Position numbers and translations under genes: made by a program
Source: an uncultured beta proteobacterium
Lineage (GTDB): Bacteria; Pseudomonadota; Gammaproteobacteria; Burkholderiales; Burkholderiaceae_C
Assembly: GCA_903886275.1 (NCBI GenBank)
Contig: CAISLN010000016.1
Coordinates: forward strand, 1 to 39,080
Direction: 5' to 3'
DNA length: 39,080 nucleotides
Notes under the pieces: generated by a model
Told to the model about the DNA's origin: nothing
Databases searched by the model: none
What the model saw: only the letters and a program-made list of their open reading frames with translations
Shown: positions 8,734-16,766 of the stretch, in pieces
How the letters are laid out: each line of letters starts with the position of its first letter
How positions within the stretch are numbered: the first letter of the stretch is position 1

Positions 8734-9366
8734 ATGAGCAACTACCCATTGACCGAAGTGCCAGTCGCCCCTACGCCGCCCCGCATGGCCGAGGTGTCGC
8801 GCAACACGGCGGAAACGCGCATCGTCGTCAAGGTCAATCTCGATGGCACGGGCAAGAGCCGCCTGTCCACTGGCATTGGCTTTTTTGACCACATGCTCGA
8901 CCAAATTGCCCGCCACGGTCTGATCGATCTGGATATCCAGGCCGAGGGCGACCTGCACATCGACGGCCACCACACGGTGGAAGACGTAGGCATCACGCTG
9001 GGACAGGCCGTGCACCAGGCCATGGGCGACAAGAAGGGCATTCGCCGCTATGGCCATGCCTATGTGCCGCTCGACGAGGCGCTGTCGCGCGTGGTGATCG
9101 ACTTTTCCGGTCGCCCCGGCTTGGTGATGGATGTGCCGTTCAAGAGCGGCATGATCGGTGCCTTTGACACGCAACTGACCCATGAATTTTTCCAGGGCTT
9201 TGTGAACCACGCCTTTGTTACCCTGCACATCGACAACCTCAAGGGCGAGAACGCGCACCACCAGGCCGAGACCGTGTTCAAGGCCTTTGCCCGCGCGCTG
9301 CGCTCGGCACTCGAACTCGACCCTCGCACCCTGGGCACCATTCCCTCCACCAAGGGCTCGCTCTAG
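8734..9366 (+). CDS. hisB: HisB, imidazoleglycerol-phosphate dehydratase
   Basis: HisB removes water from imidazoleglycerol phosphate to give imidazole acetol phosphate. The protein has 210 residues and contains only the dehydratase domain; there is no fused histidinol-phosphatase domain as in E. coli. The manganese-binding His clusters are visible in [23 protein letters not shown] and VNHAF...ENAHHQAE. The leader [12 protein letters not shown] is typical. An AGGAA ribosome site precedes the ATG. hisH starts one base after the stop. Confidence 0.97.
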   Translation: MSNYPLTEVPVAPTPPRMAEVSRNTAETRIVVKVNLDGTGKSRLSTGIGFFDHMLDQIARHGLIDLDIQAEGDLHIDGHHTVEDVGITLGQAVHQAMGDKKGIRRYGHAYVPLDEALSRVVIDFSGRPGLVMDVPFKSGMIGAFDTQLTHEFFQGFVNHAFVTLHIDNLKGENAHHQAETVFKAFARALRSALELDPRTLGTIPSTKGSL

Positions 9367-9367
9367 C

Positions 9368-10024
9368 ATGAAGAAAGTTGCGGTCGTTGATTACGGCATG
9401 GGCAATCTGCGCTCGGTCACGCAAGCGGTGATGCATGTGGCGGCCGACGCTGGCGTTGAAGTGGTGTGGGCCCGCACGGCCCAGGAGGTGATGGATGCCG
9501 ACCGCGTGGTGCTGCCAGGGCAGGGCGGTATGCGCGACTGCATGCACGACCTGCACGCCTGCGGCATGTTCGATGCCGTCATGCACGCCGCCGCCAACAA
9601 GCCGCTGATGGGTGTGTGCGTGGGCATGCAAATGCTGCTCGACCACAGCGAAGAACTCGACACTCCCTGCCTGGGTTTGATTCCGGGCGAGGTGCTCAAG
9701 TTCGATCTCGCCGGACAGTTGCAACCCGATGGCAGCCGCTACAAGGTGCCGCAAATGGGCTGGAACCAGGTCTGGCAAACAGCGCATGGTGTGCCCCGCC
9801 ATCCGGTCTGGGGTGAGGTGCCAGACGGCAGTTACTTCTACTTTGTGCACAGTTACTACGCCAAACCGTATGATCTAAGCCACAGCGTAGGCGAAACCGA
9901 TTACGGACAACGCTTCACATCCGCGATTGCACGCGATAATATTTTTGCCACCCAATTTCACCCCGAAAAAAGTGCCGAACAAGGCTTGTCCCTTTACCGC
10001 AATTTCCTTCACTGGAATCCCTGA
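9368..10024 (+). CDS. hisH: HisH, glutamine amidotransferase subunit of IGP synthase
   Basis: HisH hydrolyses glutamine and channels ammonia to HisF for imidazoleglycerol-phosphate synthesis. The protein has 218 residues from the ATG at 9368. The class I amidotransferase triad is present: the nucleophile Cys in GVCVGMQML and the His-Glu pair in FHPEKS. The start [14 protein letters not shown] and the VPQMGWNQV motif are typical. It follows hisB by one base. The longer frame beginning upstream runs inside hisB and is not used. Confidence 0.97.
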   Translation: MKKVAVVDYGMGNLRSVTQAVMHVAADAGVEVVWARTAQEVMDADRVVLPGQGGMRDCMHDLHACGMFDAVMHAAANKPLMGVCVGMQMLLDHSEELDTPCLGLIPGEVLKFDLAGQLQPDGSRYKVPQMGWNQVWQTAHGVPRHPVWGEVPDGSYFYFVHSYYAKPYDLSHSVGETDYGQRFTSAIARDNIFATQFHPEKSAEQGLSLYRNFLHWNP

Positions 10025-10051
10025 TTCTCATCCTCGGCTAAACCCGCCATC

Positions 10052-10792
10052 ATGCTGCTCATCCCTGCGATTGACCTGAAAGACGGTCACTGTGTGCGCC
10101 TTAAACAAGGCGATATGGACCAATCAACTACCTTCGGAGAAGACCCTGCGGTCATGGCCCGAAGTTGGGTTAACAAGGGGGCCAGGCGTTTGCACCTGGT
10201 GGACCTCAACGGTGCCTTTGCCGGTCATCCGAAAAACGAGGCTGCTATTCGCAAGATCCTCAAGGAAGTGGGAAGCGAGATCGATGTGCAGCTCGGTGGC
10301 GGTATCCGCGATCTCGACACCATCGAGCGCTATCTGGACGCCGGCCTGCGCTACGTCATCATTGGCACGGCCGCGGTGAAGAACCCCGGTTTTTTGCAAG
10401 ACGCCTGCACCGCCTTTGGTGGCCACATCATCGTGGGCCTGGACGCGCGCGATGGCAAGGTGGCTACCGACGGCTGGAGCAAGCTCACCCGCCATGATGT
10501 GATCGACCTGGGCAAAAAATTCGAAGACTACGGCGTTGAATCGATCATCTACACCGACATCGGACGCGACGGCATGCTCAGCGGCATCAACATCGAAGCC
10601 ACCGTCAAGCTGGCGCAGGCCCTGACCATTCCCGTGATTGCTTCGGGCGGTCTGTCCAACATGGCCGATATTGAAGCCCTGTGTGAGGTCGAAGGCGATG
10701 GCGTCGAAGGCGTGATCTGCGGGCGCGCCATTTACAGCGGCGATCTCGATTTCGCCGCCGCGCAAGAGCGCGCTGACGAGCTCAACGGCTAG
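10052..10792 (+). CDS. hisA: HisA, ProFAR isomerase
   Basis: HisA isomerises the aminoaldose ProFAR to the aminoketose PRFAR, the substrate of HisF-HisH. The protein has 246 residues and a (beta/alpha)8 barrel. The two catalytic aspartates are in [19 protein letters not shown] and in the [11 protein letters not shown] segment. The phosphate loops [11 protein letters not shown] and [12 protein letters not shown] are present. It follows hisH by 27 bases. The 106-base gap to hisF holds palindromic sequence. Confidence 0.97.
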   Translation: MLLIPAIDLKDGHCVRLKQGDMDQSTTFGEDPAVMARSWVNKGARRLHLVDLNGAFAGHPKNEAAIRKILKEVGSEIDVQLGGGIRDLDTIERYLDAGLRYVIIGTAAVKNPGFLQDACTAFGGHIIVGLDARDGKVATDGWSKLTRHDVIDLGKKFEDYGVESIIYTDIGRDGMLSGINIEATVKLAQALTIPVIASGGLSNMADIEALCEVEGDGVEGVICGRAIYSGDLDFAAAQERADELNG

Positions 10793-10831
10793 ATATGGCC
10801 CCCACGGTCGCCCATTGCATGTGGCTCCCTG

Positions 10832-10879
10832 CCCCCCAAGGGGGCCGCGTTTTACCTTGGGGCGGCCCGGCGGTAAAAC
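10832..10879. repeat. palindromic intergenic element between hisA and hisF
   Basis: Two nested palindromes lie in the hisA-hisF gap. The first is CCCCC-AA-GGGGG at 10833-10844. The second is GTTTTACC at 10849-10856 paired with GGTAAAAC at 10872-10879 around a GC-rich centre. No T-tract follows, so this is not a classical terminator. The C-run/G-run arm resembles those in the repeats at 11738-11750 and 30692-30703. Confidence 0.6.
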
Positions 10880-10898
10880 CTAGCCTCACACATCAATA

Positions 10899-11696
10899 AT
10901 GCTCGCTAAAAGAATTATTCCTTGCCTGGACGTCACGGGCGGGCGGGTCGTCAAGGGTGTCAACTTTGTGGAACTGCGCGATGCTGGTGACCCGGTGGAA
11001 ATCGCGGCGCGCTACAACGAACAGGGCGCCGACGAACTGACCTTTTTGGACATCACCGCTACCAGCGATGGGCGCGACCTGATCCTGCACATCATCGAGG
11101 CTGTGGCTTCGCAGGTGTTCATCCCCCTGACGGTGGGTGGCGGTGTGCGCACGGTGGAAGATGTGCGCCGCCTGCTCAATGCCGGGGCCGACAAGATCAG
11201 CTTCAACTCGGCCGCGATTTCCAATCCGCAGGTCATTGAAGACGCCTCGCACAAATACGGCGCCCAGTGCATTGTGGTGGCCATAGACGCCAAGCGCCGA
11301 TCGGCCGAAGACGCTTTGCGTCTGGTCAATGGCCTTGCGGTCGGCCCGGGTTGGGATGTCTATAGCCACGGTGGTCGAAAAAATGTGGGTTTGGACGCGG
11401 TGCAGTGGGCCAGCGAGATGGCCAGGCGCGGTGCCGGCGAAATTTTGCTCACCAGCATGGACCGCGACGGCACCAAGTCGGGCTTTGACCTGCAGCTCAC
11501 CAGAGCCGTGGCCGATGCTGTCTCGGTGCCCGTGATCGCCTCGGGCGGGGTCGGTACGCTGGACCATTTGGCCGACGGTGTGCAGCAGGGTGGCGCCGAT
11601 GCGGTGCTGGCTGCCAGCATCTTCCACTACGGTGAATTCACTGTGGGCCAGGCCAAGGCGCGTATGGCCGAACGCGGAATCCCCGTAAGGTTGTAA
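10899..11696 (+). CDS. hisF: HisF, synthase subunit of IGP synthase
   Basis: HisF forms imidazoleglycerol phosphate and AICAR from PRFAR and ammonia delivered by HisH. The protein has 265 residues and is a barrel homologous to HisA. The catalytic Asp residues are in [15 protein letters not shown] and VVAIDAKRR. The phosphate loops [11 protein letters not shown] and [11 protein letters not shown] are clear. Its stop codon lies inside the first copy of the repeat that fills the next 300 bases, so the repeat begins exactly at the gene end. Confidence 0.97.
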   Translation: MLAKRIIPCLDVTGGRVVKGVNFVELRDAGDPVEIAARYNEQGADELTFLDITATSDGRDLILHIIEAVASQVFIPLTVGGGVRTVEDVRRLLNAGADKISFNSAAISNPQVIEDASHKYGAQCIVVAIDAKRRSAEDALRLVNGLAVGPGWDVYSHGGRKNVGLDAVQWASEMARRGAGEILLTSMDRDGTKSGFDLQLTRAVADAVSVPVIASGGVGTLDHLADGVQQGGADAVLAASIFHYGEFTVGQAKARMAERGIPVRL

Positions 11697-11876
11697 CCCC
11701 CTATCAGCTTGGCGCACTGCGTGTCGCCAAGCTGTTTCCCCCAGAGGGGGACGAAGGTGTGACAACCCCCGTCGGACTTGGCGCACTGCGTGTCGCCAAG
11801 CCTTCCCCCCTGCTGGGGCGATACCGGTAGCCCGGCAAAGCCGGTTCTACGGTATCCCTGAAGGCTCGCTGGCCTG
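11693..11876. repeat. composite intergenic repeat, unit 1
   Basis: This is the first of two related units in the hisF-hisI gap. It holds a perfect 9-bp hairpin (AGCTTGGCG 11706-11714 with CGCCAAGCT 11725-11733), a CCCCC-AGA-GGGGG palindrome at 11738-11750, and a second TTGGCG hairpin at 11777-11800. A 71-bp segment (11806-11876) contains the long hairpin at 11820-11856 with core CCGGC-AAA-GCCGG. Bases 11693-11742 match 47 of 50 bases at 11885-11934. The 71-bp segment matches 70 of 71 at 11930-12000. Confidence 0.9.
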
Positions 11877-11884
11877 CATGCGTG

Positions 11885-12000
11885 GTAACCCCCTATCAGC
11901 ATGTCGCACTGCGTGTCGCCATGCTGTTTCCCCCTGCTGGGGCGATACCGGTGGCCCGGCAAAGCCGGTTCTACGGTATCCCTGAAGGCTCGCTGGCCTG
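11885..12000. repeat. composite intergenic repeat, unit 2
   Basis: This is a shorter copy of unit 1, in which the hairpin at 11898-11925 runs straight into the 71-bp segment. It looks as if the middle part of unit 1 had been lost by recombination between its two TTGGCG hairpins (inference). The long hairpin lies at 11944-11980. No protein-coding gene is seen in 11697-12089; open frames here are by-products of the repeat. Confidence 0.9.
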
Positions 12001-12089
12001 GAGTGCTGGGTTGTGTTCTTCTTTGCAGCAATGCCACTTAAATCTTTGTGCCTGCTACGTCGCTTTTCAAATCACCGACAATGCGCGCT

Positions 12090-12479
12090 ATGAAATGGTT
12101 AGACGAAGTCAAATGGGATGCGCTGGGCCTGGTGCCTGTGATTGCGCAGGAGCAGGGCACCAACGATGTCCTGATGTTTGCGTGGATGAACCGCGAGGCG
12201 CTGCAAAAGACGGCGGAGTTGGGGCGCGCGGTGTATTTCAGCCGCTCGCGCAACAAGCTGTGGTTCAAGGGCGAGGAGTCTGGCCATGTGCAAACGGTGC
12301 ATGAAATTCGCATCGACTGCGATAACGATGTGGTGCTGCTCAAGGTGACGCAACTCGGTCACGCCCCCGGCATTGCCTGCCATACCGGGCGCCATAGTTG
12401 TTTCTTTAGCGTCTTGAAGGATGGGGTTTGGCAAAGCGCCGATCCGGTCTTGAAAGACCCCGCCTCCATTTACAAGTAG
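12090..12479 (+). CDS. hisI: HisI, phosphoribosyl-AMP cyclohydrolase
   Basis: HisI opens the adenine ring of phosphoribosyl-AMP, step 3 of histidine synthesis. It is a stand-alone enzyme here, with the pyrophosphohydrolase encoded separately by hisE. From the ATG at 12090 it has 129 residues and starts [10 protein letters not shown]; alternatives are the ATG at 12081 or GTG at 12048. Zinc and magnesium ligands are visible in [14 protein letters not shown] and [14 protein letters not shown]. The motif [16 protein letters not shown] is diagnostic. A long repeat-filled gap separates it from hisF, so it may need its own promoter; none is obvious. Confidence 0.96.
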   Translation: MKWLDEVKWDALGLVPVIAQEQGTNDVLMFAWMNREALQKTAELGRAVYFSRSRNKLWFKGEESGHVQTVHEIRIDCDNDVVLLKVTQLGHAPGIACHTGRHSCFFSVLKDGVWQSADPVLKDPASIYK

Positions 12480-12483
12480 CCCT

Positions 12484-12864
12484 ATGTCTTCTCACACCAT
12501 ATCCCAAGACGCGCTGGCCCAATTGGCCGCTGTGATTGAGAGCCGCAAGCCCGTCAATGGCGGCGACTCCAGTGCCAGCTATGTCGCACGTCTGCTGCAC
12601 AAGGGACCGGACAGTTTTCTCAAGAAAATTGGCGAGGAGGCCACCGAGGTGGTCATGGCGGCCAAGGATGCGGACCATGGCGGCGATACAACCAAGATCG
12701 TCTACGAGGTGGCAGATTTGTGGTTTCACTGCATGATTGCGCTTGCCCACTACGACCTGTCACCCGCCGATGTGATTGCCGAGTTGCAACGCCGCGAGGG
12801 CACTAGTGGCATTGAGGAAAAGGCCTTGCGCAAGGTGGTTGCGCGCGAGCAGGAGCCCACATGA
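12484..12864 (+). CDS. hisE: HisE, phosphoribosyl-ATP pyrophosphatase
   Basis: HisE hydrolyses phosphoribosyl-ATP to phosphoribosyl-AMP, step 2 of histidine synthesis. The protein has 126 residues, an all-alpha MazG-like fold. The typical stretches [24 protein letters not shown] (in part), VVMAAKD and [14 protein letters not shown] carry the conserved acidic metal ligands. It starts 4 bases after hisI and ends overlapping the next start (ATGA). The order hisI-hisE followed by the membrane and HIT genes is common in Burkholderiales. Confidence 0.96.
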   Translation: MSSHTISQDALAQLAAVIESRKPVNGGDSSASYVARLLHKGPDSFLKKIGEEATEVVMAAKDADHGGDTTKIVYEVADLWFHCMIALAHYDLSPADVIAELQRREGTSGIEEKALRKVVAREQEPT

Positions 12865-13262
12865 CACAAGACTTTGGTATTGCACACGACCAGGCGAGCC
12901 TGCAGAAGCTGCAGTCGCTCAACACGGTGGGCACCATCAGCTACGTGCTGCATTTGCTGGTGGCCGTGGGCGCCATGATTCCGGGCGGTCAGATGGGGCC
13001 TATGTTTTTGCTGGTGGCGCTGGTGCTCGATTGGGTCAACCGCGACAAGGCCGATGGCACTTGGCATGCCTCGCACTTTCGCTGGCGCATACGCACCGTG
13101 CTGATTGCGGCAGCGCTTTATTTGGTGACCGCACCGCTGTGGGCCTTGTTGCTGTTGCCGGGCTGGATCGCCTGGACTCTGATTTCGATCTGGTTTCTCT
13201 ACCGCATAGGCACCGGCTTTATGGCCATGAACAAGGGCCAAGAAATTGGCATGGATGCATGA
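12861..13262 (+). CDS. DUF4870-like membrane protein
   Basis: This is a 133-residue inner-membrane protein of unknown function, with three hydrophobic segments at roughly 25-60, 78-100 and 102-122. The segment [21 protein letters not shown] resembles the conserved middle of the DUF4870 (Tic20-like) family. It overlaps hisE by 4 bases and the HIT gene by 4 bases, so it is co-translated with both. Conserved linkage to the histidine genes does not by itself show a role in histidine synthesis. Confidence 0.75.
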   Translation: MTQDFGIAHDQASLQKLQSLNTVGTISYVLHLLVAVGAMIPGGQMGPMFLLVALVLDWVNRDKADGTWHASHFRWRIRTVLIAAALYLVTAPLWALLLLPGWIAWTLISIWFLYRIGTGFMAMNKGQEIGMDA

Positions 13263-13627
13263 GCGCTCTCATTCAAGACCCGGACTGCCTCTTCTGCAAG
13301 ATCGCGGCCAAGCAGATTCCATCCGGTATCGTCTACGAGGACGATGAAGTTTTCGCCTTCCACGATATCCATCCCTGGGCGCCGGTGCATTTCTTGCTGA
13401 TACCCAAGATGCATATCCCTTCCATGGCCCAAGTGGGCGCCGAGCACGCTGCCCTGCTGGGTCGCATGATGGCCCTGGTGCCCAAGCTGGCTTTAGAGCA
13501 GGGTTGCAACCCCTACCCGCAAGGCGGCTACCGCCTGCTGACCAATACCGGGCGCGAAGGCGGGCAGGAGGTGCAGCATCTGCACTTTCACGTCATGGGC
13601 GGTCCCCGGCCCTGGTTGCGCGGCTAA
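13259..13627 (+). CDS. HIT family hydrolase (HinT-like)
   Basis: This is a 122-residue histidine-triad protein. Members hydrolyse AMP from phosphoramidates and related nucleotide conjugates. The active-site triad is clear as HLHFHVMGG near the C-terminus. The N-terminal zinc-type pair CLFCKI and the DIHPWAPVHFLLIPK segment are also typical of HinT. The start is the ATG at 13259 overlapping the preceding gene. The TAA stop codon falls exactly in the loop of a GC-rich hairpin (13618-13634). Confidence 0.93.
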   Translation: MSALIQDPDCLFCKIAAKQIPSGIVYEDDEVFAFHDIHPWAPVHFLLIPKMHIPSMAQVGAEHAALLGRMMALVPKLALEQGCNPYPQGGYRLLTNTGREGGQEVQHLHFHVMGGPRPWLRG

Positions 13628-13634
13628 GCCGCGC
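13618..13634 (+). promoter_or_regulatory. GC hairpin around the HIT-gene stop codon
   Basis: GCGCGGC (13618-13624) and GCCGCGC (13628-13634) form a perfect 7-bp stem whose 3-base loop is the TAA stop. No T-tract follows. It could attenuate read-through into tatABC or protect the mRNA end; neither is shown. Confidence 0.4.
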
Positions 13635-13677
13635 ATGGGTGCAGACTAGAATCAACATCAACCGTTAGGAGAAACTC

Positions 13678-13914
13678 ATGGGTTCATTTTCAATTTGGCA
13701 CTGGCTGATCGTTTTACTCATCGTGGTGATGATTTTTGGCACCAAGAAACTCAAAAACATTGGCGCTGATCTGGGTGGTGCGGTCAAGGGATTTAAGGAA
13801 GGCATGAAGGACGGCACAGCGCCTGCCGAAGAAGCGCCTGCTGCGCCCAGCCAAGTGGCCAACGCAGCCTCCGAGAAGAACACGATTGACGTGGAAGCGC
13901 GGCACAAGTCTTGA
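13678..13914 (+). CDS. tatA: TatA, twin-arginine translocase subunit
   Basis: TatA forms the protein-conducting element of the twin-arginine pathway for folded proteins. The protein has 78 residues: a short N-terminal membrane helix ([16 protein letters not shown]), the [21 protein letters not shown] amphipathic helix, and an acidic Ala/Pro-rich tail. A strong AGGAGA ribosome site precedes the ATG by 5 bases. The stop overlaps the tatB start. Confidence 0.97.
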   Translation: MGSFSIWHWLIVLLIVVMIFGTKKLKNIGADLGGAVKGFKEGMKDGTAPAEEAPAAPSQVANAASEKNTIDVEARHKS

Positions 13915-14360
13915 TCGATCTCGGCATATCTAAGCTGGCGCTGATAGGCGCCGTGGCCCTGATTGTGATCGGCCCGGAGAAGCTGCCCAAGGTGGCGCGC
14001 ACCGTGGGCACGCTGTTGGGCAAGGCGCAGCGCTACGTCTCTGATGTCAAGGCCGAGGTGGGCCGGGCCATGGAGCTCGACGAGCTGAAAAAAATGCGCG
14101 ATACGGTAGAAGAGGCTGCGCGCGATGTAGGCAACACCCTCCAGACACAGGCCAGTGATTTTGAAAAGTCCTGGGCTGACAACAGTGACAACGTGCTGCC
14201 CTATGAACCACCACCGCCTGCCTACAAGCATCCAGGGAAGAGCTGGCGCCTGAAGCTAGGCGCCACACCCAATTGGTACAAGGCACGCAACGGCGTGCGT
14301 ACCAAAGCCCTGTCCGGCGCGGCCCGCGTTGCACGGTTCCGTCCCCGCCACACCAGTTGA
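13911..14360 (+). CDS. tatB: TatB, twin-arginine translocase subunit (TTG start)
   Basis: TatB joins TatC in the receptor complex for twin-arginine signal peptides. The protein has 149 residues, with N-terminal helix [20 protein letters not shown], then [13 protein letters not shown] and a long charged helix ([20 protein letters not shown]). The only start that keeps the conserved N-terminus is the TTG at 13911, sharing bases with the tatA stop (TTGA). That indicates translational coupling and may keep TatB below TatA. The C-terminal tail from about residue 100 is Pro- and Arg-rich and variable. Confidence 0.96.
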   Translation: MIDLGISKLALIGAVALIVIGPEKLPKVARTVGTLLGKAQRYVSDVKAEVGRAMELDELKKMRDTVEEAARDVGNTLQTQASDFEKSWADNSDNVLPYEPPPPAYKHPGKSWRLKLGATPNWYKARNGVRTKALSGAARVARFRPRHTS

Positions 14361-14381
14361 GGCCTTTTTTGATCGCTTTTC

Positions 14382-15179
14382 ATGGCCTCTGACCGCTCCA
14401 AGGAAGATGAACTCGCAGGTACCGAGCAGCCCTTTGTGGCCCACCTGGTAGAGCTGCGCGACCGCCTGATCAAGGCCGCCTTTGCCGTTGGCATTGCGGT
14501 CGCCATTTTGGCGTTGTATCCCGGCCCTGCGGCCCTCTACGACATCCTGGCCGCGCCGCTGGTCGTGGCGCTGCCCAAGGGGGCGACCATGATTGCCACC
14601 TCGGTGATCTCGCCCTTTATGGTGCCGCTCAAAATCATGATGGTCGCGGCCTTTCTGATGGCGCTGCCATTTGTGTTGTGGCAGGTATGGGCCTTTGTGG
14701 CACCGGGTCTGTACACGCACGAAAAAAAGCTGGTGCTGCCCTTGGTGTTCTCCAGCACCTTTTTGTTTTTTATCGGCGTGGCATTTTGCTACTTCTTTGT
14801 GTTTGGCCAGGTGTTCAAATTCATCCAGAGCTTTGCGCCCAAGAGCATTACTGCGGCACCTGACATCGAAGCCTATCTGGACTTTGTGCTGTCCATGTTT
14901 CTGGCTTTTGGGCTGGCCTTCGAGGTGCCGATAGTGGTGATCGTGCTGGCGCGTATGGGCATTGTCAGCATTGAAAAACTCAAGGCTTTTCGCAGCTACT
15001 TCATCGTGGTGGCCTTTGTGGCTGCGGCCATTGTCACGCCGCCCGATGTGGTGTCGCAACTGGCGCTGGCCATTCCCATGTGCCTGCTGTATGAACTTGG
15101 CATCTGGGCGGCGCAGCTCTTTATTCGCCACACCCAGGCGCCACCTGAGTCCGCCACCAAGACCAGCCAGTCGCCCTGA
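14382..15179 (+). CDS. tatC: TatC, twin-arginine translocase subunit
   Basis: TatC is the core membrane receptor of the Tat pathway. The protein has 265 residues with six membrane helices. The conserved first loop FVAHLVELRDRLIKA and the FAPGLYTHEKK-like segment (here FVAPGLYTHEKK) are present. The conserved FAFGLAFEVP-type motif (here FLAFGLAFEVPIVV) and VTPPDVVSQ are also seen. It follows tatB by 21 bases. It faces the htrA-type gene with only 27 bases between, and no obvious terminator. Confidence 0.97.
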   Translation: MASDRSKEDELAGTEQPFVAHLVELRDRLIKAAFAVGIAVAILALYPGPAALYDILAAPLVVALPKGATMIATSVISPFMVPLKIMMVAAFLMALPFVLWQVWAFVAPGLYTHEKKLVLPLVFSSTFLFFIGVAFCYFFVFGQVFKFIQSFAPKSITAAPDIEAYLDFVLSMFLAFGLAFEVPIVVIVLARMGIVSIEKLKAFRSYFIVVAFVAAAIVTPPDVVSQLALAIPMCLLYELGIWAAQLFIRHTQAPPESATKTSQSP

Positions 15180-15206
15180 TTCGCTGATCCGGGCCCGCTC
15201 AGTTTC

Positions 15207-16352
15207 TCAATGGGGCTGGGCCTTGGGCTTGGGGCGCACACCCGGTGTGACGTCGAGCTCCACCTTCTGGCTCTTGCGGTCGATGGTGAAGTGGGCCGCC
15301 GTGCCGGGCTTGAGAGAAGCTACGACAGAAAGCAGTTGCGTCACATCGGCGATCTTGCGCTCACCAATGGCCTCGATGACATCACCCGGCTTGACGCCTG
15401 CCTTGGCGGCTGGGCCGTTTTGCAGCACGCCGGTGATGATCACGCCTTCGGTCAGCTTGGTGTTAAAGGTCTCGGCCAGTTCGGGTGACAGGTCATTGGG
15501 CTCCACGCCGATCCAGCCTCTTGTGACATGACCGTCCTTGACCAGGCCTTCGAGCACCTGCTTGGCGGTGGAGACGGGAATGGCAAAGCCAATGCCCATA
15601 TTGCCACCCGAGCGTGAATAGATGGCGGTGTTGATGCCCAGCAGATTGCCGTTGGTGTCTACCAACGCGCCGCCCGAGTTGCCGGGGTTGATGGCGGCGT
15701 CGGTCTGGATAAAGTTCTCAAATGTGTTGATGCCCAACTGGTTGCGACCCAGTGCGCTGACGATGCCACCGGTCACAGTCTGGCCCACGCCAAACGGGTT
15801 GCCTATGGCCAGCACCTGGTCTCCCACCTGGATCGCATCGGAGTTGCCCAGCGCGATGGTGGGAAGCTTGTCCAGTTCGATCTTTAGCACGGCCAGATCG
15901 CTGTCCGGGTCGGTGCCAATGACCCGGGCCTTGGTGTGGCGGCTGTCGTTGAGGACAACCTCAATATCATCTGCGCCTTCGATAACATGGTTGTTGGTCA
16001 GGATGTAGCCGCTTTGGCTGACGATGACGCCGCTGCCCAGGCCTCCCTGGGCCTCACTGCCCTGGTCGCCGTAAAAAAACTTGAACCAGGGGTCGTTGGC
16101 GTTGGGGTTCTTTTTGGCGGCCTGGCTGGTGCTGATGCTGACCACCGCAGCAGACGCCTTTTGCGCAGCGATGCGCAGGCTGCCTGGCGGCACTTCACCC
16201 TGCTCCGTTTCAGGCGCCTCAAAAAGCGCCACTGCCGCCCCCTTGCTGCTGGGCATATGGCCCAGCCACTGGGGCTTGAGGGTCAGCACGACAAAATAGG
16301 CCGCCAGGAGCACCGTGGCGGTCTGCGAAAAAATCAACCAAAGACGTTTCAT
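15207..16352 (-). CDS. HtrA/Deg-type serine protease (S1C) with one PDZ domain
   Basis: This is a periplasmic quality-control protease of 381 residues, anchored by an N-terminal membrane segment (about 5-26). The trypsin-like catalytic triad is intact: His122 (LTNNHVIEG), Asp152 (DPDSDLAVLK) and Ser226 (NPGNSGGAL). One PDZ domain follows (about 275-365). The single PDZ and membrane anchor resemble DegS/AlgW, proteases that sense misfolded outer-membrane proteins. Burkholderiales genomes often label this gene degQ. The function is uncertain because no rseA/mucA gene is adjacent. It is transcribed away from the ykgJ-like gene. Confidence 0.93.
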   Translation of the reverse strand: MKRLWLIFSQTATVLLAAYFVVLTLKPQWLGHMPSSKGAAVALFEAPETEQGEVPPGSLRIAAQKASAAVVSISTSQAAKKNPNANDPWFKFFYGDQGSEAQGGLGSGVIVSQSGYILTNNHVIEGADDIEVVLNDSRHTKARVIGTDPDSDLAVLKIELDKLPTIALGNSDAIQVGDQVLAIGNPFGVGQTVTGGIVSALGRNQLGINTFENFIQTDAAINPGNSGGALVDTNGNLLGINTAIYSRSGGNMGIGFAIPVSTAKQVLEGLVKDGHVTRGWIGVEPNDLSPELAETFNTKLTEGVIITGVLQNGPAAKAGVKPGDVIEAIGERKIADVTQLLSVVASLKPGTAAHFTIDRKSQKVELDVTPGVRPKPKAQPH

Positions 16353-16360
16353 ATGCGCAA

Positions 16361-16376
16361 ATTGTAGGTTGCAACC
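16361..16376 (-). promoter_or_regulatory. palindrome and -10-like box upstream of the htrA-type gene
   Basis: Read on the minus strand, the perfect 10-bp palindrome GGTTGCAACC (16376-16367) is followed directly by TACAAT (16366-16361), only 8 bases before the start codon. No good -35 box is seen. If TACAAT is the -10 box, the transcript would be nearly leaderless and the palindrome could be an operator. Confidence 0.25.
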
Positions 16377-16457
16377 CGCTTGGCGTTACATTGCAGCGCA
16401 GAGTTCTCCATGCACCGCACACCAAGTCCCTCCAGTTTGCTCCCTCAGATCATCCAT

Positions 16458-16766
16458 ATGCATCCGCAGGCAGCGCCCAAGCCGGCCATGGGTGCTGCCT
16501 GCAATGGCTGCGGCCTGTGCTGCTTGGCCGAGCCCTGCCCTGTGGGTGTATTGCTGTCGCGCAGTCGCAGTGGCCCATGCAAGGCCCTGCGCTGGGACGC
16601 TCTACAGCAGCAGTACCGCTGTGGCGCCTTGGGCAGTGGTTTGCAGGCCAGCTTGGTTGGCCGCTGGATTGCAGCGGGCAAGGGTTGCGACTGCGATCTC
16701 GAAGTCGATCTGTCCCCCACAATCGAGAGTCTGTTACCGCCAGCGAGCAAGCCACCACATGATTGA
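16458..16766 (+). CDS. YkgJ-like cysteine-cluster protein
   Basis: This is a small cysteine-rich protein (102 residues from the ATG at 16458; earlier possible starts are the ATG at 16410 and a TTG at 16380). The motif ACNGCGLCCLAEPCPVG gives the CxxCxxCC...C arrangement of the YkgJ/zinc- or iron-chelating family, with further cysteines in GPCKAL, YRCGAL and GCDCDLEVD. A bound metal or Fe-S cluster is likely but unproven. The end overlaps the NIF3-like gene by 8 bases, so the two are probably translated together. Confidence 0.75.
   Translation: MHPQAAPKPAMGAACNGCGLCCLAEPCPVGVLLSRSRSGPCKALRWDALQQQYRCGALGSGLQASLVGRWIAAGKGCDCDLEVDLSPTIESLLPPASKPPHD

Noticed and set aside
11693..12000. CRISPR array in the hisF-hisI gap
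   Set aside because: Only two units of unequal length, no regular spacers and no cas genes; the repeats are palindromic intergenic elements.
11627..12304. Open frames on both strands across the hisF-hisI gap
   Set aside because: They are produced by the repeat units (repeated peptide blocks such as GDTQCAK) and have no start signals.
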